Positions 1 through 10,439 of a stretch of DNA of 64,000 bases are shown here, in pieces. The notes below the pieces were generated by a model. That model made no database searches and was not told where the DNA came from. It saw only the letters and a list, made by a program, of their open reading frames with translations. Origin of the DNA: Symbiodinium natans (taxonomy: Eukaryota; Sar; Dinophyceae; Suessiales; Symbiodiniaceae). Positions within the stretch are counted from its first letter, which is position 1. Each line of letters starts with the position of its first letter. The stretch covers positions 56,001-120,000 of the forward strand of contig CAJNDS010002643.1 of the NCBI GenBank assembly GCA_905221605.1, in the 5' to 3' direction. A program made the position numbers and the translations under genes.

Positions 1-222
1 CCTTGCCCACGAAGATTTGGGCCTTGCGCACGAAGATTTGGGCCTTGCCCACGAAGATTTGGGCCTTGCCCACGAACCAACAAGCCCAAAAAATCGTGGG
101 CAAGGCCCAAATATTCGCGGGCAAGGCCCAAAATCCGGATTTTGGGCCTTGCCCACGAATATTTGGGCCTTGCCCACGAATCTTTGGGCCTTGCCCACGA
201 AGAATTTGGCCTTGCCCACGAA
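1..222. repeat. 21-bp tandem repeat with inverted copies
   Basis: The unit CCTTGCCCACGAAGATTTGG plus G repeats about eight times on the plus strand, with two or three inverted copies in the middle (about 93-133). The open frames here follow from the 21-bp period (seven codons). Confidence 0.92.
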
Positions 223-724
223 TACCATTAAGGTTTATAATTATATGGTAGGGTTTATGGTTTAGGGTGCTCAGATTTTGCCTTGCACACAAAATCCTAA
301 ACCACCTGAGCCCAGAAGCCTGAACTAAACCCCGAAGCCAGGAGCCCAGCCCGTGGTCCAAGGGCTTAGGGTTTAGGGTTTAGGGCTTAGGGTTTGTTAG
401 GGCTTAGGGTTTAGGGTTTAGGGTTTAGGTTTTAGGTTCTACCTGGAGAAGCAGGAACATACCGTTTTGTAGGCTGCTATGCTGTTCAATCCCCTCACAG
501 CACGTCTTGGCATTTCTTGACGGTAGCCTAGGGTTGAGGAATCAGGATTTCGAGTTTCGGCTGGCTTGGCTGGAAAAAAATCTGTCGGCGTATTTGGCTT
601 TGTGACGTGCTTGGCTGGGCAGACACCGACAGACCAGACCGGACGAGATACACACAGGCAAGCCTCCCTCACCCTAAACCCCAAACCCGATCCCCTAAAC
701 CCTCAACCCTAAACCCTAAACCCT

Positions 725-1370
725 CAACCCCAGGCAGCGATTCGTGGAACAGGAGCAAGCCCCGAGTTTTCACACACGTGCATCATGCGCGTGGATCTGG
801 GTCTGGGGTTATGTTAGGATGTTCCCCCTTATACTAACAGTCCTTAATAGGGATTATAATAGGGGGGTACTAGAATTCCCAGTATAAGGACTGTTAGTAT
901 ACGGGGAACAACGGGGGGAACATCTCTTGGCATGCGTCCGCCGTAACCCTCAACCTCAAAATAAACATCCGCCCCTCCGCAACTCTAAACACCATAGCCG
1001 CAAAACCCAACGCCCAAACACTCCCTCAACCCAAAACTTCAGTCCAGCCAAAACCCTAGACCATAAAGCCCCCATAAACCCCCAAACCATTGCCCCTCTG
1101 ATTCCTTCCCATAAACCCCGACAAACATCGCAACCAACAGACCCCCTAAACCCTGAGCCCTATACCCTAAACCCTATAAACCCTATAAACCCTAAAAACC
1201 CTAAACCCTAACCCTAAACCCCAAACCCTAAACCCTAAACCCTATAAACCCTAAAAACCCTAAACCCTAAACCCTAAACCTGAAACCCTAAACCCTAAAC
1301 CCTAAACCCTAAACCCCACTGTTGAGGAGCCTTCGGGTGTCTTTGGCCGCTCCAGCTCGTAGTCCTGGGC
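725..1370 (-). CDS. Two exon-like segments of an unidentified gene at the window edge
   Basis: One exon is 1,370 to about 1,320: after GCCGAG|G the frame reads AQDYELERPKTPEGSSTVG. It lies between a CCCTAAA array (1,142-1,317) and a TTTAGGG array (1,399-1,523). The second is about 775-727, reading STRMMHVCENSGLAPVPRIA; it abuts a family A element (816-925) whose side supplies the CCCAG acceptor. Both are on the minus strand like all other genes here, so the gene would continue beyond base 1. No family is recognised. Confidence 0.4.
816..925. mobile_element. Family A inverted-repeat element, copy 1
   Basis: Ends GGATGTTCCCCC and GGGGGGAACATC, inner arms CTAACAGTCCTTA and TAAGGACTGTTAG. No coding capacity. 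The core carries a short run of G (six). It lies between the exon-like segment at 727-775 and telomeric repeats. Confidence 0.85.
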
Positions 1371-1529
1371 CTCGGCGTCCGGGTCTTGTTAGCTAGGCTT
1401 TAGGGTTTAGGGTTTAGGGTTTAGGGTTTAGGGTTTAGGGTTTAGGGTTAAGGGTTAAGGGTTAAGGGTTAAGGGTTTAGGGTTTAGGTTTTAGGGTCTT
1501 GGGTTTAGGGTTTAGGGTTTAGGGCGCGA

Positions 1530-2275
1530 AGGGTTTGGGGTTCAAGGAGGGGGCTGTCTGTTTAAAGTTCTATCGGGCTTAAGGACTCGAAGCACTCCTG
1601 CTATTGCTTTTGGGGGTTGGAGGTTCATGGTACTTAGTAACCAATTGAATCAGGGAGGGAGCCTCCTAGCTTGCATGCGGATTGTTGGTTAGACCGGCCT
1701 TTTATGATTTTAGCTGGGGGCGGGATGGACGTTGATTTCCCCGTTGCGGCCCAATCCCCTAGGGCGGTTGAGAAACGGGGTCGTCATATATACACCGCAT
1801 GAGTGCTCCACACGCTTGTCCAAACCCTGGCTGTCAGGACCTTGCCCCCCCTCCTTTGCAGGCTTTTTTCGCGCGTCATGTCGGTTTTGCCCTACGCTGG
1901 GTTCTTCAGGTCCAATGCGAGAGCTTGGCGCAACAGCACTACCAACCCAAGTGAGGTCTCGTTATGCAGGTTAAGAGGCCGACGCGCCCCTCGTGAAGGC
2001 TACACCCGTCGCGAGCTTCTTGTTCTTGCCTTCTTTAAAGGGTTCTGAAGTACAGGGTACACAAGGGGTAGAGAAGGGCTCCAGAATTCCGCGCGCATAG
2101 TAAGAGACCATGCAACTACCCTAGCAAGCAAAGGGTGTAGCGTGTAGGAATTAGGACCATCGACCTATTTTGTCCCCAAACGTTCAACTCCGAACCGAAT
2201 ATTTAACCCTATTTCCGACGCTTACACGACTGAAACCGAAGCTGAAGGTCCTTCCTCAAGGGAGGGGGTTCATCA
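1530..2275. other. Repeat-poor 0.75-kb segment, no gene recognised
   Basis: Apart from a family B remnant (1,618-1,650) I see no repeat. Short plus-strand frames (1,732-1,974 and 1,803-2,048) overlap and match nothing known. It lies downstream of the FNIP-repeat gene stop in transcription sense. Confidence 0.4.
1618..1650. mobile_element. Family B element remnant
   Basis: TTGGAGGTTCATGGTACTTA is followed by GTAACCAATT; no partner end was found. Confidence 0.6.
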
Positions 2276-2315
2276 GGGGTTTAGGGTTTAGGGTTTAGGG
2301 TTTAGGGTTTAGGGA

Positions 2316-2458
2316 GGTACCTAGGGAACCTTAGGGAAGCTTTGGGCGCCTTAGGGAGTAGTGGGGCGTAGGGGGTATGTAACCCAAGGTTCCCTAATAC
2401 TCCCCCTCTACGAGTACTCCCTGAGGCTCCCTACACTTCCTTAAGGTTCCCTAGGTAC
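2316..2458. mobile_element. Family F inverted-repeat element
   Basis: GGTACCTAGGGAACCTTAGG pairs with CCTTAAGGTTCCCTAGGTAC at the other end; an inner arm AGGGAGTA pairs with TACTCCCT. It directly follows a TTTAGGG array. A partial relative lies at 21,690-21,762. Confidence 0.82.
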
Positions 2459-2736
2459 TTGGCTTTTAGCTTGGATGGCCTTTAAAACTCTCACATTCCT
2501 GCAAATCATCCTCTCAACCCCAATAAGGAAAAAAACAGAAAATGTTCCAACTGCCTACCTACTTAGGACTTAGGTTCCGGGGATAATGAGGGCTTAGGGC
2601 TTAGAAGGTTTAGACCATGCTCCCTGATTCACTCCTCGGACTCTCGTAGGCCTGCAGAATTTGAGCCATGAAGGCTTTGCCTTATGACACGTGCCCCTCC
2701 CCTCCGGAACAAACTTCCATTTGCAAACTGAGTTGT

Positions 2737-4965
2737 TTAAGAGGTGTGTACCGTAAACATGCGCGAGGAGAAATGCAGTAAGGAGCTTGGAAGTTGCACC
2801 CCTTCCAAACTCTGGTCGAAGCTGTCGCCGAAGGTCAAGGTCTGCAGGCTGCTGGGAAGCTGCACCCCTTCCAAGCTCTGGTTGTAACGATAGTCGAAGC
2901 TCAAGGTCTGTAAGGCGCTGGGAAGCTGCACCCCTTGCAAGCTCCGGTTGAAACGAAAGTCGAAAGTCAAGGTCTGTAGGCCGCTGGGAAGCTGCACCCC
3001 TTCCAAGCTCTGGTCGAACTCATGGCCCAAGGTCAAGGTCCCTAGGCCGCTGGGAAGCTGCACCCCTTCCAAGCTCTGGTCGAACTCATCGCCGAAGGTC
3101 AAGGTCTGTAAGCAGCTGGGAAACTGCACCCCTTCCAAGCTCTGATTGAAATCATGACCGAAGGTCAAGGTCTGCAGGCTGCTGGGAAGCTGCACCCGTT
3201 CCAAGCTCTGGTTGTAACAAAACCCGAAGGTCAAAGCCTGTAGGCCGCTGGGAAGCTGCACCCCTTCCAAGCTCTGGTCGAACTCATGGCCGAAGGTCAA
3301 GGCCTGTAGGCCGCTGGGAAGCTGCACCCCTTCCAAGCTCTGGTCGAACTCATGGCCGAAGGTCAAGGTCTGTAGGCCGCTGGGAAGCTGCACCCCTTCC
3401 AAGCTCTGGTCGAACTCATCGCCGAAGGTCAAGGTCTGTAAGCAGCTGGGAAGCTGCACCCCTTCCAAGCTCTGGTCGAACTCATCGCCGAAGGTCAAGG
3501 TCTGTAGGCCGCTGGGAAGCTGCACCCCTTCCAAGCTCTGGTTGAAAAAACGTCCGAAGCTCAAGGTCTGCAGGCCCCTGGGAAGCTGCACCCCTTCCAA
3601 GCTCTGGTTGAAATCAGGGGCGAAGGTCAAGGTCTGTAGGCTGTTAGGAAGCTGCACCCGTTCCAAGCACTGGCTGACACCATGACCACATGTAAAGTTC
3701 TGTAGGCCGCTGGGAAGCTGCACCCCTTCCAAGCTCTGGTTGAATTTATTTCCGAAAGCCAAGGTCTGTAGGCTGCTGGGAAGCTGCACGCCTTCCAAGC
3801 TCTGGTTGAAATCATGACCGAAAGTCAAGGTCTGTAGGCCGCTGGGAAGCTGCACCCCTTCCAAGCTCTGGTTGTAACGATAGCTCAAGGTCAAGGTCTG
3901 TAGGCTGCTGGGAAGCTGCACCCCTTGCAAGCTCCGGTTGAAACGAAAGTCGAAAGTCAAGGTCTGTAGGCCGCTGGGAAGCTGCACCCCTTCCAAGCTC
4001 TGGTCGAACTCATGGCCCAAGGTCAAGGTCCCTAGGCCGCTGGGAAGCTGCACCCCTTCCAAGCTCTGGTCGAACTCATCGCCGAAGGTCAAGGTCTGTA
4101 AGCAGCTGGGAAACTGCACCCCTTCCAAGCTCTGGTTGTAACAAAACCCGAAGGTCAAGGCCTGTAGGCCGCTGGGAAGCTGCACCCCTTCCAAGCTCTG
4201 GTCGAACTCATGGCCGAAGGTCAAGGTCTGCAGGCCGCTGGGAAGCTGCACCCCTTCCAAGCTCTGGTCGAACTCATCGCGGAAGGTCAAGGTCTGTAAG
4301 CAGCTGGGAAGCTGCACCCCTTCCAAGCTCTGGTTGTAACAAAACCCGAAGGTCAAGGCCTGTAGGCCGCTGGGAAGCTGCACCCCTTCCAAGCTCTGGT
4401 CGAACTCATGGCCGAAGGTCAAGGCCTGTAGGCCGCTGGGAAGCTGCACCCCTTCCAAGCTCTGGTCGAACTCATGGCCGAAGGTCAAGGTCTGTAGGCC
4501 GCTGGGAAGCTGCACCCCTTCCAAGCTCTGGTCGAACTCATGGCCGAAGGTTAAGGCCACAACGACATCCATGGCATCCGTGTCTTGATCTAATCCTGTC
4601 TTCTCTAATGCTCGCTTTAAACTACGTGCCGCGCAGCCTGCGCCACATTTCCGCACCACATATGTCAGCTCTTGGTTTCGAATTTGTCGCAACAGCGGCT
4701 GATGTAGTTCAAGGAGACGCTCCCCCGAAGTCAGCACGATTGACCCTGCGGACAGGCCAACACTTCCTGCGACGCGTCTCCGCACATTCAGCCCCGTTTC
4801 CGTATCGTCCACACGGAGCTCAAAAGTCGACCCGGCAACGCTGTGGATGGTCAACGGCCGCATGCTCTCGACGAAGAATGATGCAAGAGCGCGTGGAAAT
4901 GTCAGTTGGTTCACTTGCGAGTTCTCATCAAAGAAATACAGGAATAATGAACTATTTGACTCCAA
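2737..4965 (-). CDS. Ubiquitin-like head plus 27 FNIP/LRR-like 22-residue repeats, intronless
   Basis: 742 residues in one uninterrupted frame. Residues about 35-105 (from MRPLTIHSVAGSTFELRVDD) read as a ubiquitin-like beta-grasp domain; a second Met at residue 35 (about 4,863) could be the true start. From residue about 137 there are 27 tandem repeats of 22 residues, consensus LTFGxxFNQSLEGVQLPSGL plus QT. This resembles FNIP and BspA-type leucine-rich repeats, so a solenoid used for protein binding is likely. A short tail, FSSRMFTVHTS, ends the protein. No catalytic motif is visible. Repeats 6-11 and 20-26 follow the same order of variants, and a stretch of about 195 bp recurs 990 bp away (2,948-3,142 and 3,938-4,132), so blocks of 15 units were duplicated. 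It stands alone as a single-exon gene among genes cut into exons of about 60 nt, which suggests a retrocopy or gene conversion; no spliced-leader relic was seen upstream. Confidence 0.88.
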   Translation of the reverse strand: MESNSSLFLYFFDENSQVNQLTFPRALASFFVESMRPLTIHSVAGSTFELRVDDTETGLNVRRRVAGSVGLSAGSIVLTSGERLLELHQPLLRQIRNQELTYVVRKCGAGCAARSLKRALEKTGLDQDTDAMDVVVALTFGHEFDQSLEGVQLPSGLQTLTFGHEFDQSLEGVQLPSGLQALTFGHEFDQSLEGVQLPSGLQALTFGFCYNQSLEGVQLPSCLQTLTFRDEFDQSLEGVQLPSGLQTLTFGHEFDQSLEGVQLPSGLQALTFGFCYNQSLEGVQFPSCLQTLTFGDEFDQSLEGVQLPSGLGTLTLGHEFDQSLEGVQLPSGLQTLTFDFRFNRSLQGVQLPSSLQTLTLSYRYNQSLEGVQLPSGLQTLTFGHDFNQSLEGVQLPSSLQTLAFGNKFNQSLEGVQLPSGLQNFTCGHGVSQCLERVQLPNSLQTLTFAPDFNQSLEGVQLPRGLQTLSFGRFFNQSLEGVQLPSGLQTLTFGDEFDQSLEGVQLPSCLQTLTFGDEFDQSLEGVQLPSGLQTLTFGHEFDQSLEGVQLPSGLQALTFGHEFDQSLEGVQLPSGLQALTFGFCYNQSLERVQLPSSLQTLTFGHDFNQSLEGVQFPSCLQTLTFGDEFDQSLEGVQLPSGLGTLTLGHEFDQSLEGVQLPSGLQTLTFDFRFNRSLQGVQLPSALQTLSFDYRYNQSLEGVQLPSSLQTLTFGDSFDQSLEGVQLPSSLLHFSSRMFTVHTS

Positions 4966-5410
4966 ACTTCAACGCGGTTAGAAGGGCTTGTGGGCTTCAA
5001 AGACTGCATAAACATTAATACATGGATTTTCGGGATTCAAGCCGCAAGGTGAAGGGTGGCAGAGAGTGCTTAGAATGTCAGATTCCGAACCTTGAATCCT
5101 AAACCCACATAGCTGGATCATGGTCTCGCAGGGTCTTCTGGGATCTCCTGGTAAGCAGCGAGTCGGGTGGGGTTAAGGTTTAGGATTTTGGGCTGCAGGT
5201 TTGGGATTCACGGCGACGCTTCAGAAGCAGGTGCGGTAGACCTAAACCGTACCACTTTGGAATATGAGACCCTGTTAGTGAATGAGGTCGGGGGAGATTG
5301 AAAGACATGCGAGTACCTATAGTGATCCTTTCAGGTTGAGAGGTTTCATCAGGTTGTTTTCTCAAGTCACCCTGCACTCTAGAGGGTCAGACTTTGTGTT
5401 ACAATCTCTC

Positions 5411-5469
5411 ATGATGATGCTGATGCTGATGCTGATGCTGATGCTGATGATGATGATGATGATGATGAC
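5411..5469 (+). repeat. GATGCT/GAT microsatellite
   Basis: ATGATGCTGATGCTGATGCT and onward, followed by GAT units. Confidence 0.93.
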
Positions 5470-5544
5470 GATGCTGATTAGGAAGACGAATACCATCCCT
5501 AAACCCTAAACCCTAAACCCTTATTATGCTGAGATTTTCTTTGA

Positions 5545-5645
5545 GATGTCAGGGCCCCCAGGTCCGGTGGCAGCCCAGGGGCGGATAGGGATCTGGTGCA
5601 AGCGTTCTGCTCTGGAGAAGTGGACGTTACTCTTCATGATGGCTT
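5545..5645 (-). CDS. Exon-like segment between the TAA-ending gene and the FNIP gene
   Basis: The minus strand is open and reads MKSNVHFSRAERLHQIPIRP and onward. It has the usual exon context: CCCTAAA on the low side (5,497-5,520) and TTTAGGG on the high side (from 5,646). It lies downstream of the TAA at 5,825 and upstream of the FNIP start at 4,965, so it may be an early exon of another transcript, a 5' exon, or chance. Function unknown. Confidence 0.3.
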
Positions 5646-5824
5646 GGGGTTTAGGGTTTAAGGTTTAGGGTTCAGGGTTTAAGGTTTAGGGTTTAGGGTT
5701 GAGGGTTGAGGGTTTAGGGGTAGAGTGGCAGCACATGGGAGGTGTCCCAAAGTTCGTCAGAATATTAGGTCTCCTACTACAGCACGGAGCCTTGCATTTA
5801 TGGTACCGAAAACATCTCCCTTGT

Positions 5825-6914
5825 TTAGAGAATCTCCCGCATGAGGTCATTGGCTTTGCCGGGCACAGGCGCCCAGACTCTTTGTGTGAGCTAAACAACA
5901 GGGTTTAGGGTTTAGGGTTTAGGGTTTGGGGTTTAGGGTTTAGGGTTTAGGGTTTGGGGTTTGGGGTTTGGGGTTTGGGGAGGCTTTATAGAGTTTTTCG
6001 GGTTTAGGGTTTAGGGTTTACTGTAGGGTTTAGAGTTTAGGATCCACAGCCACCTGCTTGGGCTTGCCATACCAAGATATGGACATATATCATATATACA
6101 TATGTGTGTATATATAGATATACATATGTATATATGGTTAAGAGAATCCCCCAGACGGGGTCGCACTGTTCAACGGGCCAAGGGACTACATCTGGGGGAT
6201 TGAGCTCGCACGGGACGTTGCCTGGCTGATCCCTACCGTGCATGAACCACCTTTATCTTCTTGTTCACTCCAAACGCCAAACCCTAAACCCTGAACCCCG
6301 AACCCCTAACCCTAAACCTAAACCCGAAACCCTAAAAGTACTCAACGAAACCCACAGGAGCCGCGCGCTTTCGATCAGGACGTGCTGCTTGTACCTTGCT
6401 TGCGCCGTCGAAACATACTTGAGAGGGTTTAGGGTTTAGGGCTTAGGGTTCAGGGGTTTAGGGACGAGGGTGTAGGGTTTAGGGTTTCTTGAGGGTTCCC
6501 CCCAAAAAGCACAGGTTCAGGGTATAGGTTGTAGAGTTTTTGGTTTAGTAGGGTTCGGCTTTGAGAGTTCGGGGCTTTTAGCGTTTCGCGTTGTAGGGTG
6601 TACCCATTGGGGGTTAGCTGGGGTTGGGGGCTTATGGCATGGGGTTAGGCTTACTAAACCCAACCCCTAAACCCTAAACCCTGAACCCGAGACTTGCTAG
6701 GGCACCGCTTCGAGAAGTTGTTGGAGGCATCCATGACGATGTCCCGGGGATCTGGCGTGGTGGGAATGGGTTTGGGGTTTAGGGTTTGGGGTTTAGGGTT
6801 TGGGGTTTAGGGTTTGGGGTTTAGGGTTTAGGGTGTAGGGTTTGGGGTCTGGGTCCGCCCTGGCGGCGTGTTGGGAGGTGAAAACCTCCCCTTCCCTCCT
6901 TGCCCCCCAAAACG

Positions 6915-6967
<53 letters not shown>

Positions 6968-9023
6968 CGGTGCACAATTTTTTCGTGGAGGACCGTGCCA
7001 CCCGCACAGCATAAACACACGATTCACAGAAGAAAGGGCGCCCTCAGCAAAATCAGCGTTTTTTCCCCCCCCCCCCCCCCCCCCACCCCCCCCCACCCCC
7101 CCCCCCCCCCCCCCCCCCCACCCCCCCCCCCCCCCCACCCCCCCCCCCCCCCACCCCCCCCCCCACACCCCCCCCCCCCCCACCCCCCCCCCCCTCCCCC
7201 CAATCTTTTTGACTTGACCTTGTTCTGGTGCTCCCCCCCAAACGTTTCACAGAACTCTGCCGAGCAGGCTGGGATGATCTTCGAACCATGCGAGCGGGTT
7301 TAGACCTCTCAACTATGCTCCAGCGGGGTCGGCGGCTTGAGCCGGAGGCTCTTAAGTTTAGGGTTTAGGGTTTAGGCGGTGTAGGGCCTAGAGTTTAGTG
7401 AAGTGTTTGGAGCTTGTCGGGGCCAAGGGCCCTTAAGCAAGAGCCCCCTGCTGTCGATTTGGCAGGGGCGCAGCCAAGAGAATGACATCACGACAGGACC
7501 TAGACCCAGGATAGGTTATGAGGCCAGTGGTCTCTTTATCTGTTACCCCTATAGCTCATTATCGTCCCTAGATACCTTAATAACAACCTCCTGCAAAAAA
7601 GAAACCCTACTTAAAGAGACCACCAACCAATATACAGTATAGGGGATAGGCTTAAGGGGACCCTTGGGGATATCGACCCTCTCAACAAGGTCCCTGTTTG
7701 GGAGAGCCAGAAGAGGGTTCAGAAGGGGACCCTTTTAAGACCCCCGTATCCTACCTGGGAGAGTCAGCTAGGAATAAAGAGAGTGCCCTTTTTGGCTTAA
7801 AAGGGGCTTGTCAGGGAACCTAAGCCCTGAAACTCCTGACACCACACGGGAAGAGCCCCTTGAACCGGGCCCTAAAAACCCTCGACCCTAAACCCTAAAC
7901 CCTGAACCTTAAACCCTAAATTCCAAACCCTAAACCCTGAAAGTTAAACCCTAACCCCACCCTCAGCCCCCACCAAACCTTGAACCCTAAACTTATGCAA
8001 GCCAAACCCGAAAAGGATCCTGTGGGGTTTAGGGTTTAGGGTTTAGGGTTTAGGGTTTAGGGTTTAGGGTTTAGGGTCCAACCGCAGCTTCTGGGCGGCC
8101 CAGCAGAAGGCCGTTTTGGCATTCTGGACGACGCTGGCCCGGCCTCACAATGTCTTCTAGGTTCAGGTTTTTTGGGGGTTGGGGCTTAGGGTTTGGGGTT
8201 TGCAGGCTTCAGGTCTGAGGTTTAGGGCTTAGGGGCTGCGGCTGAAGGCTTTACGGGTTCTTGAGCTGGCCCCTGTTTACACTTCGGAGATGCAAGGGCT
8301 ACCCTAAACCCTAAACCCTAAACTCTAAACCCTAAACCCTAAACCCAAAACCAGCCTGAAAAAGCCACAAGGCCCCCAGAAAAACTCCCAAGCCTTCGAC
8401 CCTGAAGACCGTTTCATTCCACCTTGAGACTACTTGGAGGTTCATGGAACTTATTTAACCACCTAAAAAGGTTTAGGGTTTAGGGTTTAGGGTTTAGGGT
8501 TTAGGGTTTAGGGTTTAGGGTTTAGGGTTTAGGGTTTAGGGTTTAGGGTTTAGGGTTTAGGGCAACTGCACTTATAACTGTACTTATAACCATGTTAGGG
8601 CACTTAAGGGAATCTAGAAGTGTGCTGTAAGTACAGTGATACTTGGTGAATAAGTACCATGAACCTCCAAGTATACTCCACCTTGAGACTGACAGCCAGC
8701 CTAAAGACTCACAAGATCCTGGTTCTTAAGTCCTAGTTGAATTCGAAGCATCGGGGCCCCCAAGAAGGTTCCACTTGTTATGCGACTTCTCGGAATCAGG
8801 TGTTCTTCTTTATGAGCCACGCGCTAGCCCTCTAATTCCTGGGCATGCCTAAAGCCTCCCCTAAACCCTAAACCCTAAACCCGAAACCCTAAACCCGAAA
8901 CCCTAAACCCTAAACCTTAAAGACGCTCGTCCCTCTCGGCCCGGCGCCCGCGTCCTCGGAGACGGGGGCTGGCACCTCCTGGAAGCAAGCAGGGTTTAGG
9001 GTTTAGGGTTTAGGGTTTAGGGT

Positions 9024-9062
<39 letters not shown>

Positions 9063-9063
9063 G

Positions 9064-9118
<55 letters not shown>

Positions 9119-10260
9119 GGGTACTAATTAACCAATTAAAAACTGTACATATATCCCGGCAAGTGCCCTAATATGGTGATCCGAATTTCGGAACCCCCCC
9201 AAAAACTTAGCCCTACAGCTTCTATATGGGCACTCCTTTAAGGCCCCGGTTTTATTACTATATGGGTACATGGGCCCGGGTCAAGTGCTGACTTCTCAAA
9301 GGGTCGGCCCTTTGAGTGGCCTGTCCAAGTTCTTCTTTGACGGTTTAGGGTTTAGGGTTTAGGGTTTAGGGTTTAGGGTTTAGGGTTTAGGGTTTAGGGT
9401 TGAGCTTCTTCAACGGTCGGTGGCGGAGCTCTCTTGCGGCTTAGGGTTTAGGGTTTAGGTTTAGGATTTAGGATTTAGGAAGTGTGTCAGGTTGACACAG
9501 TCACATTGCAGGGGCGCGAAACGGCGCTGGAAGAGGTGGTTGGCCAAGATACGGCTGCCGCACGTGTATCCCCACTCGGCGGCAGCAATTTGGCAGGCAT
9601 CGGGACTTTCAGCTTAAGCTCTGCGCGTCCGCTTACAAATTTCTCATTTTCAATAACTTAGAAACCTTACAAACCCTAAACCCTAAAAAGTTTAGGCCAC
9701 CCTCGTAATTCCTTTGATGCGACGCCGTACCTACCAACTTCAGTGACCGAAAAAGCGACCCATGCGCTCGCAAACTGAGATCTTGAGGGTTTTGAGGGTG
9801 AGCTTGCGGAGCCCAGACGTTCGATTCGTGTTGCCGCTTTGTGGGGGGTTTCGGGTTGAGGGTTTAGGGTTCAGGGTTTAGGGTTGGCTTTGGGTTTGGG
9901 AATTTTCGGTGATGCAGGGATGGCTTGAAGGGGTGGTACGGTCCCTGTTTGGGGTACGGCCCCTATACTCAGGGCACGAAAGGGGTTTAGGGTTTAGGGT
10001 TTAGGGTTGGCCGCTTTGTGGGGTACATGTTTTCATGAAATGCCCCTCCGAGCTGGCACCTAGCAGTGGTTTCCGAGTCGCTTGCGCACATGTAGTTCTC
10101 CTATCTGACCTTACACCCTAAACCCTAAACCCTAAACCCTAAACACTAAACCCTAAACCGTTCAAAAATATAGAGCATTTACCCCAAGATGGCTCCTTGG
10201 ACTTGTTGGCCGCAGAAGGCTGCGTGCCACCTGGTGTCAGGGCGTAGGGGCTTTAGATCT
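5825..10260 (-). CDS. Unidentified multi-exon gene ending in TAA
   Basis: Product not recognised. Coding-like exons on the minus strand, in order: about 10,230-10,176 (WHAAFCGQQVQGAILG after CACCAG|G); about 9,600-9,490 (DACQIAAAEWGYTCGSRILA onward); 8,978-about 8,925 (EVPAPVSEDAGAGPRGTS after TTCCAG); 8,718-8,682 joined to 8,422-about 8,350 (ESLGWLSVSRWNETVFRV then EGLGVFLGALWLFQAGF, spanning a precise introner); about 8,160-8,090; about 6,762-6,690 (TPDPRDIVMDASNNFSKRC); 6,394-6,352 (YKQHVLIESARLLW, AG|G acceptor, GT donor); about 5,645-5,545 belongs to the next stretch or to a 3' region; the exon at about 5,890-5,825 reads LTQRVWAPVPGKANDLMREI then L and TAA. Most pieces sit between CCCTAAA on their low side and TTTAGGG on their high side, the context of proven exons elsewhere. 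Whether all belong to one gene is inference; one or two hydrophobic segments suggest a membrane protein. Confidence 0.45.
6917..6966. repeat. Poly-G tract of about 50
   Basis: Uninterrupted G run preceded by CCCCCCAAAACGTT. The length may be affected by sequencing. The frames across it are poly-Gly or poly-Pro artefacts. Confidence 0.95.
7065..7201. repeat. C-rich tract with spaced A
   Basis: Runs of 7-18 C separated by single A bases over about 137 bp, i.e. a (C)nA array. Frames here are artefacts. Confidence 0.95.
7751..7845. mobile_element. Family E element
   Basis: Shares GAGAGTCAGCTAGGAATAAA, GTGCCCTTTTTGG, AAAGGGGCTTGTCAGGGAAC and a terminal CTCCTGACACC with three other copies. The ends are degraded. 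Confidence 0.65.
8431..8676. mobile_element. Family B introner with (TTTAGGG)13 inside and 13-bp target duplication
   Basis: Ends TACTTGGAGGTTCATGG and CCATGAACCTCCAAGTA. The interior has the array 8,471-8,562 and arms AACTGTACTTATAA / TAAGTACAGT. It is flanked by TCCACCTTGAGAC on both sides (8,418-8,430 and 8,677-8,689). On the minus strand each duplicate reads CTCAAG|GTGGA, so splicing at AG|GT in both copies removes 8,681-8,423 (259 nt) exactly and leaves an open frame across the junction. Confidence 0.9.
9018..9119 (+). repeat. TTGAGGG variant telomeric array
   Basis: About 14 TTGAGGG units follow a few TTTAGGG units. One variant has been copied through the whole array. A degraded family B element follows at 9,122-9,180. 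Confidence 0.93.
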
Positions 10261-10439
10261 TTAATGTTTTGGGGTTTAGGGTTTAGGGTTTTAGGGTTGG
10301 GTTTCAGGCTTTAGGGGTTTGGGGGTTTTGGGTTTTGGGTTTCAGGTTGAGGGTTTTAGGGCTTTAGGGCTTTAGGGCTTTGTACGAAGGACCTTTATGT
10401 ACTATTTGGCGTGTGGCTTGGCTTCTTCAGGCAGAACTT

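Noticed and set aside
3627-4141. Frames overlapping the FNIP gene on both strands
   Set aside because: Shadows of the 66-bp repeat (22 codons) in other frames.
4608-5018. Plus-strand frame of 136 codons
   Set aside because: Antisense to the N-terminal half of the FNIP gene, which has the recognisable domain.
6793-7303. Gly- or Pro-rich frames
   Set aside because: Translations of G and C homopolymers with telomeric flanks.
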